The position numbers were made by a program, and so were the translations under genes. This document shows positions 1 through 8,940 of a DNA stretch of 64,000 nucleotides, in pieces (position 1 is the first letter of the stretch; each line of letters begins with the position of its first letter). Source of the DNA: Actinomadura violacea (GTDB lineage: Bacteria > Actinomycetota > Actinomycetes > Streptosporangiales > Streptosporangiaceae); the NCBI RefSeq assembly GCF_017573465.1, contig NZ_JAGEPF010000009.1, positions 124,001 through 188,000 of the forward strand, in the 5' to 3' direction. The notes below the pieces were generated by a model. The model made no database searches, had not been told where the DNA came from, and was given only the letters and a program-made list of their open reading frames with translations.

Positions 1-402
1 GCCGCGCCGCTCGAAGTAGTCCACCGACGCGAAGCAGTCGGCCAGCCGCCGGGTGTCGACCAGCACCACCGCGCCGAGCGCGCCCTTGGCCAGCTCGTCC
101 CACATGAACCAGAACCGGTCCTGGCCCGGGGTGCCGAACACGAACAGCACCAGGCCGTTCGGCAGCGTGATCCGCCCGAAGTCCATCGCCACGGTCGTCG
201 TCGTCTTGGACGCGACGGCCGTGGTGTCATCGATGCCGATGCTCTTCTCGGTCAGCGCCTCCTCGGTGCGCAGCGGTCGGATCTCGCTGACCGCGCTCAC
301 CAGGGTGGTCTTGCCGACGCCGAAGCCGCCGGCCACGAGGATCTTGACGGTCAGCGCGGAATCGCCCGCCTGGGCGGCCGCGTCAGAGCGCACGGATTCC
401 AT
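1..402 (-). CDS. cvnD: Conservon GTPase-like ATP/GTP-binding protein (CvnD type), 3' end outside window
   Basis: Small Ras-like GTP-binding protein that ends a four-gene conservon. These systems are thought to form membrane-associated, G-protein-like signalling complexes with a sensor kinase. The visible 134 residues include the P-loop GGFGVGKTT near residues 25-33, the switch region with a TTTTVAMDFG stretch, and the G3-like motif FGTPGQDRF. The ATG overlaps the end of the DUF742 gene by 20 bp, exactly as in the second conservon of this window, which supports the start. The C-terminal third, including the base-recognition motif, lies beyond the left edge, so intactness cannot be judged. Family assignment is firm; the signal it carries is unknown. 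Confidence 0.9.
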   Translation of the reverse strand, partial: MESVRSDAAAQAGDSALTVKILVAGGFGVGKTTLVSAVSEIRPLRTEEALTEKSIGIDDTTAVASKTTTTVAMDFGRITLPNGLVLFVFGTPGQDRFWFMWDELAKGALGAVVLVDTRRLADCFASVDYFERRG

Positions 403-892
403 CGATCACTTCCTTGAGTACGCGCTCGCTCGGGAACTGCGCCACCGGCGCGGGGCGCCGGACCTGAATCAGCGAACGGTCGAGCAGGTCGCCGAGCAGG
501 ACGCGGACGACCCCGAGGGGAAGTTCCAGATCCGACGCTATCTCGACAACCGACAACGGGGTGCGGCAAAGCTCCAGGATCATGTCATGTTCCGGCTCCG
601 GCGACCACGGAGACGCCGGAATCGCCGGAGATGCGGCGGTCTCGTCCGGTGCGTCGAGGGCCTCGATCAGCGCGACGAGGTCGAACTCGACGCCCTCGTA
701 GTGGGTGCGGCCGCCGGTGAGCGCGTAAGGGCGCACGACGGGCCCGGCGGCGTCGTCGAACCACGCCGTGCCGCCCGTCCCGCCCGCCGTACCGCCGCCC
801 GCCGTACCGCCGCCCGCCGTACCGCCGCCCGTCGCGCCGACGGCCGGGTGCCGGTGCGGCCACTCGGGCTCGGAACCCTCGGTGCCGTCCAC
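383..892 (-). CDS. cvnC: DUF742 protein of conservon 1 (CvnC type)
   Basis: Predicted winged-helix-like partner protein in the conservon complex. The DUF742 core begins at about residue 55 (GPVVRPYALTGGRTHYEG) and ends in the conserved VLKEVIDGIRAL tail, with SVVEIASDLELPLGVVRVLLGDL in between. At 169 residues it is longer than its 125-residue counterpart in conservon 2. The extra N-terminal part is a low-complexity Gly/Thr/Ala stretch (repeated GGGTA) encoded by three perfect 15-bp tandem repeats. The start is GTG one base after the stop of the roadblock gene. The role of the family is inferred from conserved operon structure. Confidence 0.88.
   Translation of the reverse strand: MDGTEGSEPEWPHRHPAVGATGGGTAGGGTAGGGTAGGTGGTAWFDDAAGPVVRPYALTGGRTHYEGVEFDLVALIEALDAPDETAASPAIPASPWSPEPEHDMILELCRTPLSVVEIASDLELPLGVVRVLLGDLLDRSLIQVRRPAPVAQFPSERVLKEVIDGIRAL
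781..825. repeat. Three perfect 15-bp tandem repeats inside cvnC
   Basis: The unit cgcccgccgtaccgc occurs three times in a row with no mismatch, and degenerate copies flank it. On the minus strand it encodes repeated Gly-Gly-Gly-Thr-Ala. The unit length is a multiple of three, so copy-number change would lengthen or shorten the linker without a frameshift. Confidence 0.9.
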
Positions 893-893
893 C

Positions 894-1337
894 TCACACG
901 CCGCCCTCGGCGGCGGCCGTCCGCGGGTTGGCCGACAGGTGCTGGCCGACCCGGGTGACGAGCATCGCCATCTCGTAGGCGATCATGCCGAGGTCGGCGT
1001 CGGCGTCGGCGAGCACCGCCAGGCACGCGCCGCGTCCGGCGGCGGTCACGAACAGGAACGCCGACTCCATCTCCACGATGGTCTGCCGGACCGGGCCGCC
1101 GCCGAACGACTCGCCCGCGCCGCGGGCCAGGCTCTGGAAGCTGGCGGCGACCGCGGCGAGGTGGTCGGAGGCCTCCTGGCCGAGGCCGCGGGAGGCCGCC
1201 ATGCGCAGGCCGTCGCTCGACAGGACCACCGCGTTCTGCACCTGGGCGACGCGCTGGACCAGGCTGTCCAGCAGCCAGTTCAGCTCGCCGCCGGCACCGC
1301 CCGCGGCGTCCGCGCCGGAGTGCTGGGCTTCTGTCAT
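894..1337 (-). CDS. cvnB: Roadblock/LC7 domain protein of conservon 1 (CvnB type)
   Basis: Roadblock/LC7 protein of 147 residues, the family thought to regulate the partner GTPase (CvnD), by analogy with MglB and longin-like regulators. The fold runs from ELNWLLDSLVQRVAQVQNAV through SSDGLRMAAS and FLFVTAAGRGACLAVLADADADLG to a final helix YEMAMLVTRVGQHL. The ATG overlaps the stop of the upstream kinase gene by four bases (ATGA), which indicates translational coupling, and DUF742 follows after one base. The N-terminal 20 residues (MTEAQHSGADAAGGAGG) are disordered. The family call is firm. Confidence 0.92.
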   Translation of the reverse strand: MTEAQHSGADAAGGAGGELNWLLDSLVQRVAQVQNAVVLSSDGLRMAASRGLGQEASDHLAAVAASFQSLARGAGESFGGGPVRQTIVEMESAFLFVTAAGRGACLAVLADADADLGMIAYEMAMLVTRVGQHLSANPRTAAAEGGV

Positions 1338-4198
1338 GGGGCGTCGTCCTCCTGGTCACCTCGGTTGGGGTGGTCGTCACGGCCGGGCGGGGCCTGCCGC
1401 GGCGGGGCCTCCGCCTCGGCTTCGGCCGCGTCCCGCCTGCCGCGCTGCCAGCCCTGCTGCATGGCCGACATCATCGACCGCATGGTCTCGGGCGAGCGGG
1501 CCGGGTCCGGAACGTCCGGTGGAGCGGTCCCGGCGCCGGGCGCGGCGTCCCCCGGCCCGGCGGGCGCGTCCGCGTCCCCGGGGCCGGCCGGCTCCGCGTC
1601 GGCGGGGCCGGGCGCCGCGAGCGGCAGCGACGGCTCGGGTGCCGCCGGCTCCGGCGCCGACGGCTCGGAAGGGGTCGCGGCGGATGGGGGCGCCTGGCCT
1701 CGTGCCGCCAGGTGCGCGTCCACACGCTCCTTCAGCTGCGGCGCGAGATGCGTCTGGCGTCGGCGCTTCGGAAGCTCGCCCTCCTTCAGCGGCCGCGCGG
1801 GCTCCGCGTCGGACGCGGGCGGGGGCTCCGGCGCGGGCGCCGGCTCCTGCGCGGCGCGCGGCCCGTCGGCGCGGCGCGAACGCCTGCGCTCCGGCAGCGG
1901 CGTCAGCCCGGGCGCCTGCTCGGGCCGTCCGGACTCCATCCGCACCGGCTCGGGCCGCACCGGCTCGGGCTGCTCGGTTTCGGGCTGTGCGGGCTGCGCG
2001 GGCTCGGCGCCGAGGGAGTCGGCGCGCACCGGCTCGGCCTCCGCGACCAGCCGGACGACGCCGCCCTGCTCCACGGCGGGACGCGCGGGCGCCGACAGCG
2101 CGGCCGCGGGCGCGGCGGGCAGCCGCATCGGGCCGGTGTTGCGGCGCGCGATCGGCTCCGGCTCCGCGGTGTCCACGATGAGCGAGCCCGGGATCAGTGC
2201 GATCGCGGTCGTGCCGCCGTACGGCGACTGCCGCAGCGTCACCTTGATCTCGTGCCGCTCGGCCAGCCGCGCGACGACGAACAGGCCGAGCTGCGCGCTG
2301 TCGGACGGGTCGAACTCCGGCGGGTCGTCCAGCCGGGCGTTCGCGGCGCGCAGCGCCTCCTCGGTCATGCCGAGGCCGCGGTCCTCCACCTCGATCGCGA
2401 AGCCGTTGGCGACCGGGTGCCCGCTGACCCGCACCGGCGACTGCGGCGGCGAGAACGTGGTGGCGTTCTCCACCACCTCGGCGAGCAGGTGGATGACGTC
2501 GGCGACGGCGGAGCCGAGCAGCGCGATGCGCGGCAGCGGCTGCACCCGCACGCGCGGGTAGTCCTCGACCTCGGCGACCGCGCCGCGCACCACGTCCACC
2601 AGCGGGACGGGCCGCCGCCAGCCGCGCCCGGCGGTCTTGCCGGCGAGGATGACCAGGCCCTCGGCGTGCCGCCGCATGCGGGTCGCGAGGTGGTCGAGGC
2701 GGAACAGGTCCGACAGCTCCGACGGGTCCTCGGTGCGGCGCTCCATGGTGTCGAGCAGGCTGAGCTGGCGGTGCAGCAGCGCCTGGTTGCGGCGGGCGAG
2801 GTTGACGAACACCTCGCTGATGCCGCGCCGCGCCGCGACCTCGCCGGCCGCCGCCACCAGCACCGCCTCGCGGGCCCGGTCGAAGGAGTCGGCGATCTGC
2901 CGGATCTCCCGGATCCGGAAGTCGACGCCCGGCTCCGGCTCGGGCTCGGCGGGGCGCCCGGCGCGGACCTGCTCGGCCAGCAGCGGGAGCCGCTTGCGGG
3001 TGAAGTCCACGACGGCGCCGGCGAGCGTGCGGCACTCGCGCAGCAGCCGGCGCGACACCCGGACCGCGATCAGCGTGGACAGCAGCACCGCGACCAGGCC
3101 GAGGCCGCCCGCGATGCCGAGCCGGACGAACACGCCGACCGCGATGTGCTGGGCCCGGCCGGTGATGTCGTCGAGGGAGCGGTTCTCGAAGTCGTAGAGG
3201 CGCCCGTCGGCGTCGTCGGCGATCGTCCGCCACTGGGCCGTGTCGACGACGGGGGCGCGCGTGGTGCGGGCGGGCCGCCCGGCCGTCCCGGTCCTGGCGC
3301 CCGCGCCGGACGCGGCGCCCTGCGTGACCCCCGTCCCGTTCCCGGTGTCGGTGCCCGTGCCCGTCCGGCCCGGGGTCGGCTTCTTCACCTTCCCGACGGT
3401 CCGGACCTGGTCGGCGCCCCGGATGACCTGGTCCTCCAGCTTGCGCAGCTGCGCGAACTGCGGGCTGGCCGTCAGGCGCTCGTAGCGGGCGCGGTCGGCG
3501 GCCGGCAGGTTCGGGACGTTGTCCGCGTACGTCATCCGCTGCGCGCCGACGAGCTGCGCGAACTCGCCGCGCTCGGCGGCGCTCAGGTGCCCGGCGGCGA
3601 GCGCGCCGGTCAGCAGCGCGTCCTCGCGGGACAGGAACTCCCGGCCGCGGCCGACGGAGGTGAGCGTGCGGGCGTCGGCGGTGATCGTCCCGTTCGACGG
3701 GGTCGTCGCGCTGTAGATGGCGAAGCCTGCGTCGATGATGCCGCTGTAGTCGGCCAGCACGTCGGCGCGGCCGGACGCGCGGTCGTCCACGCCGCGCCGG
3801 GTCGCCTCCAGCGTGCCCAGCCGGGCGAGCAGGTCGTCCATCCGCTTGACGACGCCGGGCAGGATCGAGCCGCGCAGCGACCCGTCGCCGAACCCCTTGC
3901 GCACCTCCCGGACGGCGCGGTCGGTCGCCTGCCGCTGCGCGCGCAGCCCGCCGGGGTTCACCGCGCGGCCGGAGCCCGCGTCGGCCATCGACAGCCGGCG
4001 CTCCTTCTGCAGCGCGTTCATCAGCCGCTGCGTGGGCAGCACCGCCTCCTGCTGGAACTTGCGGCTCTGCAGCAGCTGGTGGGCGTCCCCGTAGGTGATC
4101 CCGGTGAGGAACATCCACAGCGCGGCCAGCGCGAGCAGCGGCACGAGGACCAGCAGCGTGATCCTCGCCCGGATGGAGGAGAAGCGGTTGGCCATCAC
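1334..4198 (-). CDS. cvnA: Conservon sensor histidine kinase, nitrate/nitrite-sensor-like (CvnA type)
   Basis: Membrane sensor protein of 954 residues that leads conservon 1. A first transmembrane helix lies at about residues 13-33 (ITLLVLVPLLALAALWMF). A long extracytoplasmic NIT-like helical region follows, then a second helix near 355-380 (LGIAGGLGLVAVLLSTLIAV), a HAMP-like linker, a dimerisation region (VNLARRNQALLHRQLSLLD) and a GHKL ATPase domain with N-box LLAEVVENATTFSPP and G-box VEDRGLGM. The last 300 residues are Pro/Ala/Glu-rich and probably disordered. No clear phospho-acceptor His box was recognised, as is usual in this family. The start is the GTG-ATG pair at 4193-4198 and either codon could be used. 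The ligand is unknown. Confidence 0.9.
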   Translation of the reverse strand: MMANRFSSIRARITLLVLVPLLALAALWMFLTGITYGDAHQLLQSRKFQQEAVLPTQRLMNALQKERRLSMADAGSGRAVNPGGLRAQRQATDRAVREVRKGFGDGSLRGSILPGVVKRMDDLLARLGTLEATRRGVDDRASGRADVLADYSGIIDAGFAIYSATTPSNGTITADARTLTSVGRGREFLSREDALLTGALAAGHLSAAERGEFAQLVGAQRMTYADNVPNLPAADRARYERLTASPQFAQLRKLEDQVIRGADQVRTVGKVKKPTPGRTGTGTDTGNGTGVTQGAASGAGARTGTAGRPARTTRAPVVDTAQWRTIADDADGRLYDFENRSLDDITGRAQHIAVGVFVRLGIAGGLGLVAVLLSTLIAVRVSRRLLRECRTLAGAVVDFTRKRLPLLAEQVRAGRPAEPEPEPGVDFRIREIRQIADSFDRAREAVLVAAAGEVAARRGISEVFVNLARRNQALLHRQLSLLDTMERRTEDPSELSDLFRLDHLATRMRRHAEGLVILAGKTAGRGWRRPVPLVDVVRGAVAEVEDYPRVRVQPLPRIALLGSAVADVIHLLAEVVENATTFSPPQSPVRVSGHPVANGFAIEVEDRGLGMTEEALRAANARLDDPPEFDPSDSAQLGLFVVARLAERHEIKVTLRQSPYGGTTAIALIPGSLIVDTAEPEPIARRNTGPMRLPAAPAAALSAPARPAVEQGGVVRLVAEAEPVRADSLGAEPAQPAQPETEQPEPVRPEPVRMESGRPEQAPGLTPLPERRRSRRADGPRAAQEPAPAPEPPPASDAEPARPLKEGELPKRRRQTHLAPQLKERVDAHLAARGQAPPSAATPSEPSAPEPAAPEPSLPLAAPGPADAEPAGPGDADAPAGPGDAAPGAGTAPPDVPDPARSPETMRSMMSAMQQGWQRGRRDAAEAEAEAPPRQAPPGRDDHPNRGDQEDDAP

Positions 4199-4300
4199 GG
4201 CAGCTGGACCATGCTCACATCGGCGGCTTTCGGCGAGGGGGGATGCGACATGCGGGGGAAACCTCCCGATGCGTGGTGTACGGGGGTCTGCGGGACTCTA

Positions 4301-4972
4301 CTACGTCGCGGGTCCGCGACGATCAGGTGACCGAGCGTCATGCCCGGGGGCGCCCGCGTCCGGCCAGCTCAGCACGTGCTCCATCAGCGCGATGAGGACC
4401 TGCTTGGACGACTCGCGGCGGCGCGCGTCGCACAGCAGCACCGGAACGCCCGGGTCCAGGTCGAGGGCGATCGCGACGTCGCGCGGGTCGTGCCGCGCAG
4501 CGCCGTCGAAGCAGTTGACGGCCACGACGAACGGCAGGCCGCGCCGCTCGAAGTAGTCGATGGCGGGGAAGCAGCCGGTCAGCCGGCGGGTGTCGGCGAG
4601 CACGACCGCGCCGATCGCGCCGGCGGCGAGCTCGTCCCACATGAACCAGAAGCGGTCCTGGCCGGGCGTGCCGAACAGGTAGAGCAGCAGCTGGTCCGAC
4701 AGCGTGAGGCGGCCGAAGTCCATCGCGACGGTCGTGGTCGTCTTGCCCTGGACGCCGGTGACGTCGTCGACGCCGACGCCGCGGTCGGTGAGCGGCTCCT
4801 CGGTGTGCAGCGGCCGGATCTCGCTGATCGAGCCGACCAGCGTCGTCTTGCCCGCGCCGAACCCGCCCGCGATGAGGATCTTGGTGGTGACCAGCGGGCG
4901 GGCGGTCCCGCCGGGACCGGCCCCCGCGGCGGGGCCCGGGCCGGCGGCGGGATCAGAGGGCGCGTAGACCAT
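4301..4972 (-). CDS. cvnD: Conservon GTPase-like ATP/GTP-binding protein (CvnD type), complete
   Basis: Full-length 223-residue counterpart of the truncated protein at the left edge. It has an N-terminal Pro/Gly/Ala-rich extension of about 28 residues, then ILIAGGFGAGKTT as P-loop, TTTTVAMDFGRL in the switch region, and FGTPGQDRFWFMWDEL, which is identical in both copies. AVNCFDG stands where the NKxD base-specificity motif of Ras-like GTPases would be; the departure from NKxD is typical of the family. It overlaps the DUF742 gene by 20 bp. A 102-bp gap separates it from the first gene of conservon 1, so the two conservons could be separate transcripts. Confidence 0.93.
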   Translation of the reverse strand: MVYAPSDPAAGPGPAAGAGPGGTARPLVTTKILIAGGFGAGKTTLVGSISEIRPLHTEEPLTDRGVGVDDVTGVQGKTTTTVAMDFGRLTLSDQLLLYLFGTPGQDRFWFMWDELAAGAIGAVVLADTRRLTGCFPAIDYFERRGLPFVVAVNCFDGAARHDPRDVAIALDLDPGVPVLLCDARRRESSKQVLIALMEHVLSWPDAGAPGHDARSPDRRGPAT

Positions 4973-5330
4973 TGAGGACCTCCCTCAGGACGCCCCGTCC
5001 GGGCCGCCCCTGCGCGGGCGCGGCGGTGTCCACCACCGCGATCAGCCCCTCGTCGCGCAGGTCGCCGAGCAGCACCCGGACGACGCCGAGCGGCAGCCCG
5101 AACTCCGCGGCGAGGTCGGCCACCGCGACCGGGCGGGCGCAGCCGCGCAGCAGCCGCACGTGGTCGGGGCTGTAGCGCAGCCGGTCGCCCGGCCGCGCGC
5201 CGGTCGCCGCGACGACCGCGATCAGGTCGAAGCCCTCCCCCGCGGGACGGGTGCGGCCCCGGGTCCGGGCGTAGGGGCGGACGAGCGGGCCGGCCTCCCG
5301 GTCCAGCCACCGCTCCGCCGACGGGTTCAT
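4953..5330 (-). CDS. cvnC: DUF742 protein of conservon 2 (CvnC type)
   Basis: Compact 125-residue DUF742 protein. It opens with MNPSAERWLDREAGPLVRPYART and continues with the RGRTRPAGEGFDLIAVV segment, AVADLAAEFGLPLGVVRVLLGDLRDEG and the terminal VLREVLNGLRAL helix. It lacks the Gly/Thr-rich insertion of its conservon 1 paralogue. It lies 44 bp after the roadblock gene and overlaps the GTPase gene by 20 bp. The HTH-like helices suggest protein or DNA contact, but the biochemical role of the family is not settled. Confidence 0.9.
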   Translation of the reverse strand: MNPSAERWLDREAGPLVRPYARTRGRTRPAGEGFDLIAVVAATGARPGDRLRYSPDHVRLLRGCARPVAVADLAAEFGLPLGVVRVLLGDLRDEGLIAVVDTAAPAQGRPGRGVLREVLNGLRAL

Positions 5331-5374
5331 CGGTCAGTACCCCCACATCTCCCCGGGTCGGGGACCCGTCCGGA

Positions 5375-5833
5375 TCAGCGGCCCTGCGGGGCCGCTCCCC
5401 CGGCGCCGAAGCCGCCGCCGAAGCCGCCGCCCGCCGCCTCGTACCGCGGCGCCGCCTGCAGGTGCTGCCCGACCCGCTTGACCAGCACCGCCATCTCGTA
5501 GGCGACCAGGCCCGCGTCGGCCTCCGCCTCGGCGATCACCGCCAGGCAGGTGCCGTCGCCGGCGGCGGTGACGAACAGCAGCAGCGCGTCCATCTCGATG
5601 ATCGTCTGCCGGACGTTGCCGCCCGCGAAGTGCCGGCCGGCGCCGCGGGCGAGGCTCTGCACGCCGGACGCCAGCGCGGACAGGTGCTCGGCGTCCTCGC
5701 GGCCGAGCTCGCTGGACGCGGCGACCGCGAGCCCGTCGCGGGACAGGATCACCGCCTGCCGGACGCTCGCGACGCGCCCGGCGAAGTCGTTGAGCAGCCA
5801 GTTGAGCTCGCCGGAGGCCGTGTTGTGCATCAT
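5375..5833 (-). CDS. cvnB: Roadblock/LC7 domain protein of conservon 2 (CvnB type)
   Basis: Roadblock/LC7 protein of 152 residues, probable regulator of the adjacent GTPase. The domain spans about residues 8-125 (ELNWLLNDFAGRVASVRQAVILSRDG to YEMAVLVKRVGQHLQ). A Gly-rich tail (AAGGGFGGGFGAGGAAP) follows that is absent from the conservon 1 paralogue. The start ATG overlaps the kinase stop by four bases. Identity to the paralogue is high across the domain, which fits duplication of the whole operon. Confidence 0.92.
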   Translation of the reverse strand: MMHNTASGELNWLLNDFAGRVASVRQAVILSRDGLAVAASSELGREDAEHLSALASGVQSLARGAGRHFAGGNVRQTIIEMDALLLFVTAAGDGTCLAVIAEAEADAGLVAYEMAVLVKRVGQHLQAAPRYEAAGGGFGGGFGAGGAAPQGR

Positions 5834-8619
5834 CGGGTCCCCTCATCCTCCCCATCGGACGCGCGGCCGCGCCGCCATCCCTGCTGTACCGAGGCCATCA
5901 GCGAGCGCGCCTCCTCCGGGGACCTCGCGACCCCGTCGCCGCCGCCCACCGGGGGCGGCTGCGGCGGCGGCTCCTTGCGCAGCTGCGGCGCGAGGTTCTC
6001 CTGCCGGACCCTGCGGGGCAGCCCCGCGTGGGTGCCGGCGGGACCGCCGCCCTCCGCGCCCGGAGGGCGCTCGCCGGGAACGACGGTACCGGTCCCGGCC
6101 GCGGCGTCCCACTCCGCGTCACCGGCCGGATGCGCACCGCGCTCCGGCTCGGGCGGCCCCGGGCGGTGCCGCCGCGGGTCGTCGCGGTCGTAGACGGGCG
6201 CGGGCATCCAGCCGTCGGCGTCGGACGGGTCGTCGGACGCGTAGGCCGGCACGGGCTCGACGTCGTCGGACCACGGGTTCGCCGAGCCGCCGCGCAGGCC
6301 GCCGGCCGGCACGTTCGGCGGCACGGTGGGCGGCACTGCGGGCGGCGGGTCTTCGGGGCCGCCCCACGGCGCCGCCGGTCCGGCGAGCTGCGGCAGGAAG
6401 GGCGGCGCCTCGCGCAGCGTCTCGGGAGGCTCGGGCGGCTCGGGCTCGCGGCGGGCGAACACCCCGATGTCCGGGACGACCTCGGCGCGCGTGACCACCT
6501 CCGGGCGCTGCGTCGCACCGAACGGGACGTCGGCGTAGGGCGTGCCCATGAACGTCGGCCCGGTGTCGGCGGGCACCGCTGCGGCGGGCTCCCCGCCGGG
6601 GGCGTCCGAGGGCGGGGCGCCCCAGGCGCCGGACGGCGCGGCCCCGCCCGCCGGCGCCTCGACGGCGGGCGCGTCCGCCGCGTCGGCCTCCAGCGGGACG
6701 ATCTCCTCGTCCATCCGGTCGGCGGGCACCACGAGGTCGTGCGGCATCAGCACGATCGCCGTCACGCCCCCGTACGGGGAGCGGTGCAGCGACACGTCGA
6801 TGCCGTGCCGGGCGGCGAGCCGGGCGACGACGAACAGCCCGAGCCGGTCGGTGTCGGCCAGGTCGAACTCCGGCGGCTCGGCGAGCCGCCGGTTGATCTC
6901 CGCGAGCGTCTCCGGCTTGACGCCGAGCCCGCGGTCCTCGATCTCCACGACGAAGCCGTTGCCGACCCGCTCGGCCATCACCCGCACCTCGGTGTTGGGC
7001 GGGGAGAACGTCGCGGCGTTCTCCAGCAGCTCGGCCAGCAGGTGCACCACGTCGGTGACGGCGGCGCCGACCAGGCCGTCCTCGGACTCGGTCAGCACGA
7101 CCGCGCGGGTGTAGTCCTCGATCTCGGCGACCGCGGCGCGCAGCACGTCGGTGATGTGCACCGGGCGCCGCCAGCCGCGGCCCGGGGTGGCGCCGGACAG
7201 GATGATGAGGCTCTCGGCGTGCCGCCGCATGCGGGTGGTGAGGTGGTCGATGCGGAACAGCGCCTCCAGGTCGTCGGCCTCGGCGCGGCTCTCCAGCCCG
7301 TCCAGCATCGTCAGCTGGCGGTGCAGCAGCGACTGGTTGCGGCGGGCGATGTTGAGGAAGATGCGGCCGACGCCGGCGCGCAGCTCGGCCTGGCCGACGG
7401 CGGCGTCCACCGCGGTGCGCTGCACCTTGGCGAACGACTCGGCGAGCCGGTTGACCTCGCTGGTGCGGCCGCGCGGCAGCGGGGGCGACTCCGCCTCGAC
7501 GTCGACGGCCTCGTTGCGGCGCAGCCGGTCGACCAGCCGCGGCAGCCGCTCGTCGGCCAGCTCCTCGGCGGAGCCGCGCAGCCCGACCAGCTCGCGGACG
7601 ACGCCGCGGCCGAACCGCAGCGCGAGCAGCACCGACAGGGCGATCACCAGCAGGCCGGCGCCGCCGACGACGCCGAGCCGGACGTAGGCGTCGCGGCCGA
7701 GCCGGTCGGCGCGCGCGGCGGCCCCGTTGGTGTTCGCCATGATCATCTGGTTGACCGACAGGACGAGCGGCTGCGCGGTCTCCTGCCACTGCCACTCGCT
7801 GATCGGCAGCGGGCCGCGGTCGCGCGCGGCGATCTGGTCCTCAAGGCCCTTGTACGCGTGGTACTGGGTGGAGGCGAACACCGGCGCGGTCAGCCGGGCG
7901 TAGACCTTCGGGTCGGCCAGCGAGCGCTGCCGCTGCCACTGCCAGCGCTGCTCGCCGAGCATCTCCAGGAACGTCCGGTGCTCGGCGGCGCTCATCCGGC
8001 CGCGGGTGACGAGCGCGCCGGCGACCAGCGCGTTCTCCCGCTGCAGCAGCTCCATCGCGCGCCCGGCGGCGCGGTCGGACAGGGTCCAGTTGTAAAGGGA
8101 CGCGTCGTTGATGACGATCAGGCTGTCGTACAGCCGGTGCATCACGTCGACCATGCTGCTGTAGTCGTTGATCGCGGCCAGCCGGTCGATCCGGCGGGCG
8201 TCGACGGCCGCGCGCAGCTCGCCGAGGCCGCCGAGCGCCTTCAGCACGTCCGCGACCCGCGAGCGCATCTCCGCCGTGGTGGCGCCGCGGGCGGCGCCGG
8301 ACGTCGAGGTGCGGCGGAAGGTGGCCACGGCCTTGTCCAGGTGCGCGCGCTGCGCGGTGAGCGCCGCGGGGGTGGCCGCGGCGGTGCGCGGGCCGCTGAG
8401 GTAGACCACCGACGCCTGCCGCTCCTTGCCCAGCTCGACCAGCAGCCCCTGACCGGACGCGGCGAACTGGTCGTTGAGCGTGTGGTACTTGCGCTGGGCG
8501 AGGGCGGCCCGGCCGGTGATGTCGGCGGCGTAGCCCCAGATCGCGACCAGCGAGACGAGCGGAACGAGCAGGAGCGCGGCGACCTTGGACCGGATCGGGC
8601 GCGTGCGTGCGGTTCTCAT
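5830..8619 (-). CDS. cvnA: Conservon sensor histidine kinase (CvnA type), complete
   Basis: First gene of conservon 2, 929 residues. A basic N-terminus precedes the first membrane helix (VAALLLVPLVSLVAIWGY, about residues 12-30). The sensor region is NIT-like. A second helix (LGVVGGAGLLVIALSVLLAL) lies near residue 315-335, followed by a HAMP-like linker, IFLNIARRNQSLLHRQLTMLD, and a GHKL ATPase domain with LLAELLENAATFSPP and VEIEDRGLGVK. The C-terminal 300 residues are Pro/Glu-rich and end in a short conserved helix (EEARSLMASVQQGWRRGR). That helix is also near the end of the conservon 1 kinase, so it may be a docking element for the small partners. Ligand unknown. Confidence 0.92.
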   Translation of the reverse strand: MRTARTRPIRSKVAALLLVPLVSLVAIWGYAADITGRAALAQRKYHTLNDQFAASGQGLLVELGKERQASVVYLSGPRTAAATPAALTAQRAHLDKAVATFRRTSTSGAARGATTAEMRSRVADVLKALGGLGELRAAVDARRIDRLAAINDYSSMVDVMHRLYDSLIVINDASLYNWTLSDRAAGRAMELLQRENALVAGALVTRGRMSAAEHRTFLEMLGEQRWQWQRQRSLADPKVYARLTAPVFASTQYHAYKGLEDQIAARDRGPLPISEWQWQETAQPLVLSVNQMIMANTNGAAARADRLGRDAYVRLGVVGGAGLLVIALSVLLALRFGRGVVRELVGLRGSAEELADERLPRLVDRLRRNEAVDVEAESPPLPRGRTSEVNRLAESFAKVQRTAVDAAVGQAELRAGVGRIFLNIARRNQSLLHRQLTMLDGLESRAEADDLEALFRIDHLTTRMRRHAESLIILSGATPGRGWRRPVHITDVLRAAVAEIEDYTRAVVLTESEDGLVGAAVTDVVHLLAELLENAATFSPPNTEVRVMAERVGNGFVVEIEDRGLGVKPETLAEINRRLAEPPEFDLADTDRLGLFVVARLAARHGIDVSLHRSPYGGVTAIVLMPHDLVVPADRMDEEIVPLEADAADAPAVEAPAGGAAPSGAWGAPPSDAPGGEPAAAVPADTGPTFMGTPYADVPFGATQRPEVVTRAEVVPDIGVFARREPEPPEPPETLREAPPFLPQLAGPAAPWGGPEDPPPAVPPTVPPNVPAGGLRGGSANPWSDDVEPVPAYASDDPSDADGWMPAPVYDRDDPRRHRPGPPEPERGAHPAGDAEWDAAAGTGTVVPGERPPGAEGGGPAGTHAGLPRRVRQENLAPQLRKEPPPQPPPVGGGDGVARSPEEARSLMASVQQGWRRGRASDGEDEGTR

Positions 8620-8940
8620 GGGACCTCGGACGTTCCGGCACGTAGTCGGAGTGTGCGCGCGGGTGGCCCGATCATAGAGGCGGCCTGCGACGCCTCCGCA
8701 ACCCCTTCACCACCTTTCGTCCGTATTCGGAACCGGAATCGGTTAACGACATTCGGGACATTTGCTTCATTTCCCCCTGTTGCCGGGCGGCGATGGGCCA
8801 TACTCTGCTGTTTCGCCCGCCGATCGCGGCCCGGCACGGGAGGGAGACCGACGATCAGTACCGCCAGCCACGGCGCGGCCGGCCCGTCCGGCCGGAGCGG
8901 GAGCCCGCCCTCCCCGCCCGGGAGCGTTACCATTCCCGCC

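Noticed and set aside
775..840. Short repeats resembling a CRISPR array or minisatellite
   Set aside because: Units are contiguous without spacers, 15 bp long and in frame inside a conserved gene, so this is a coding tandem repeat.
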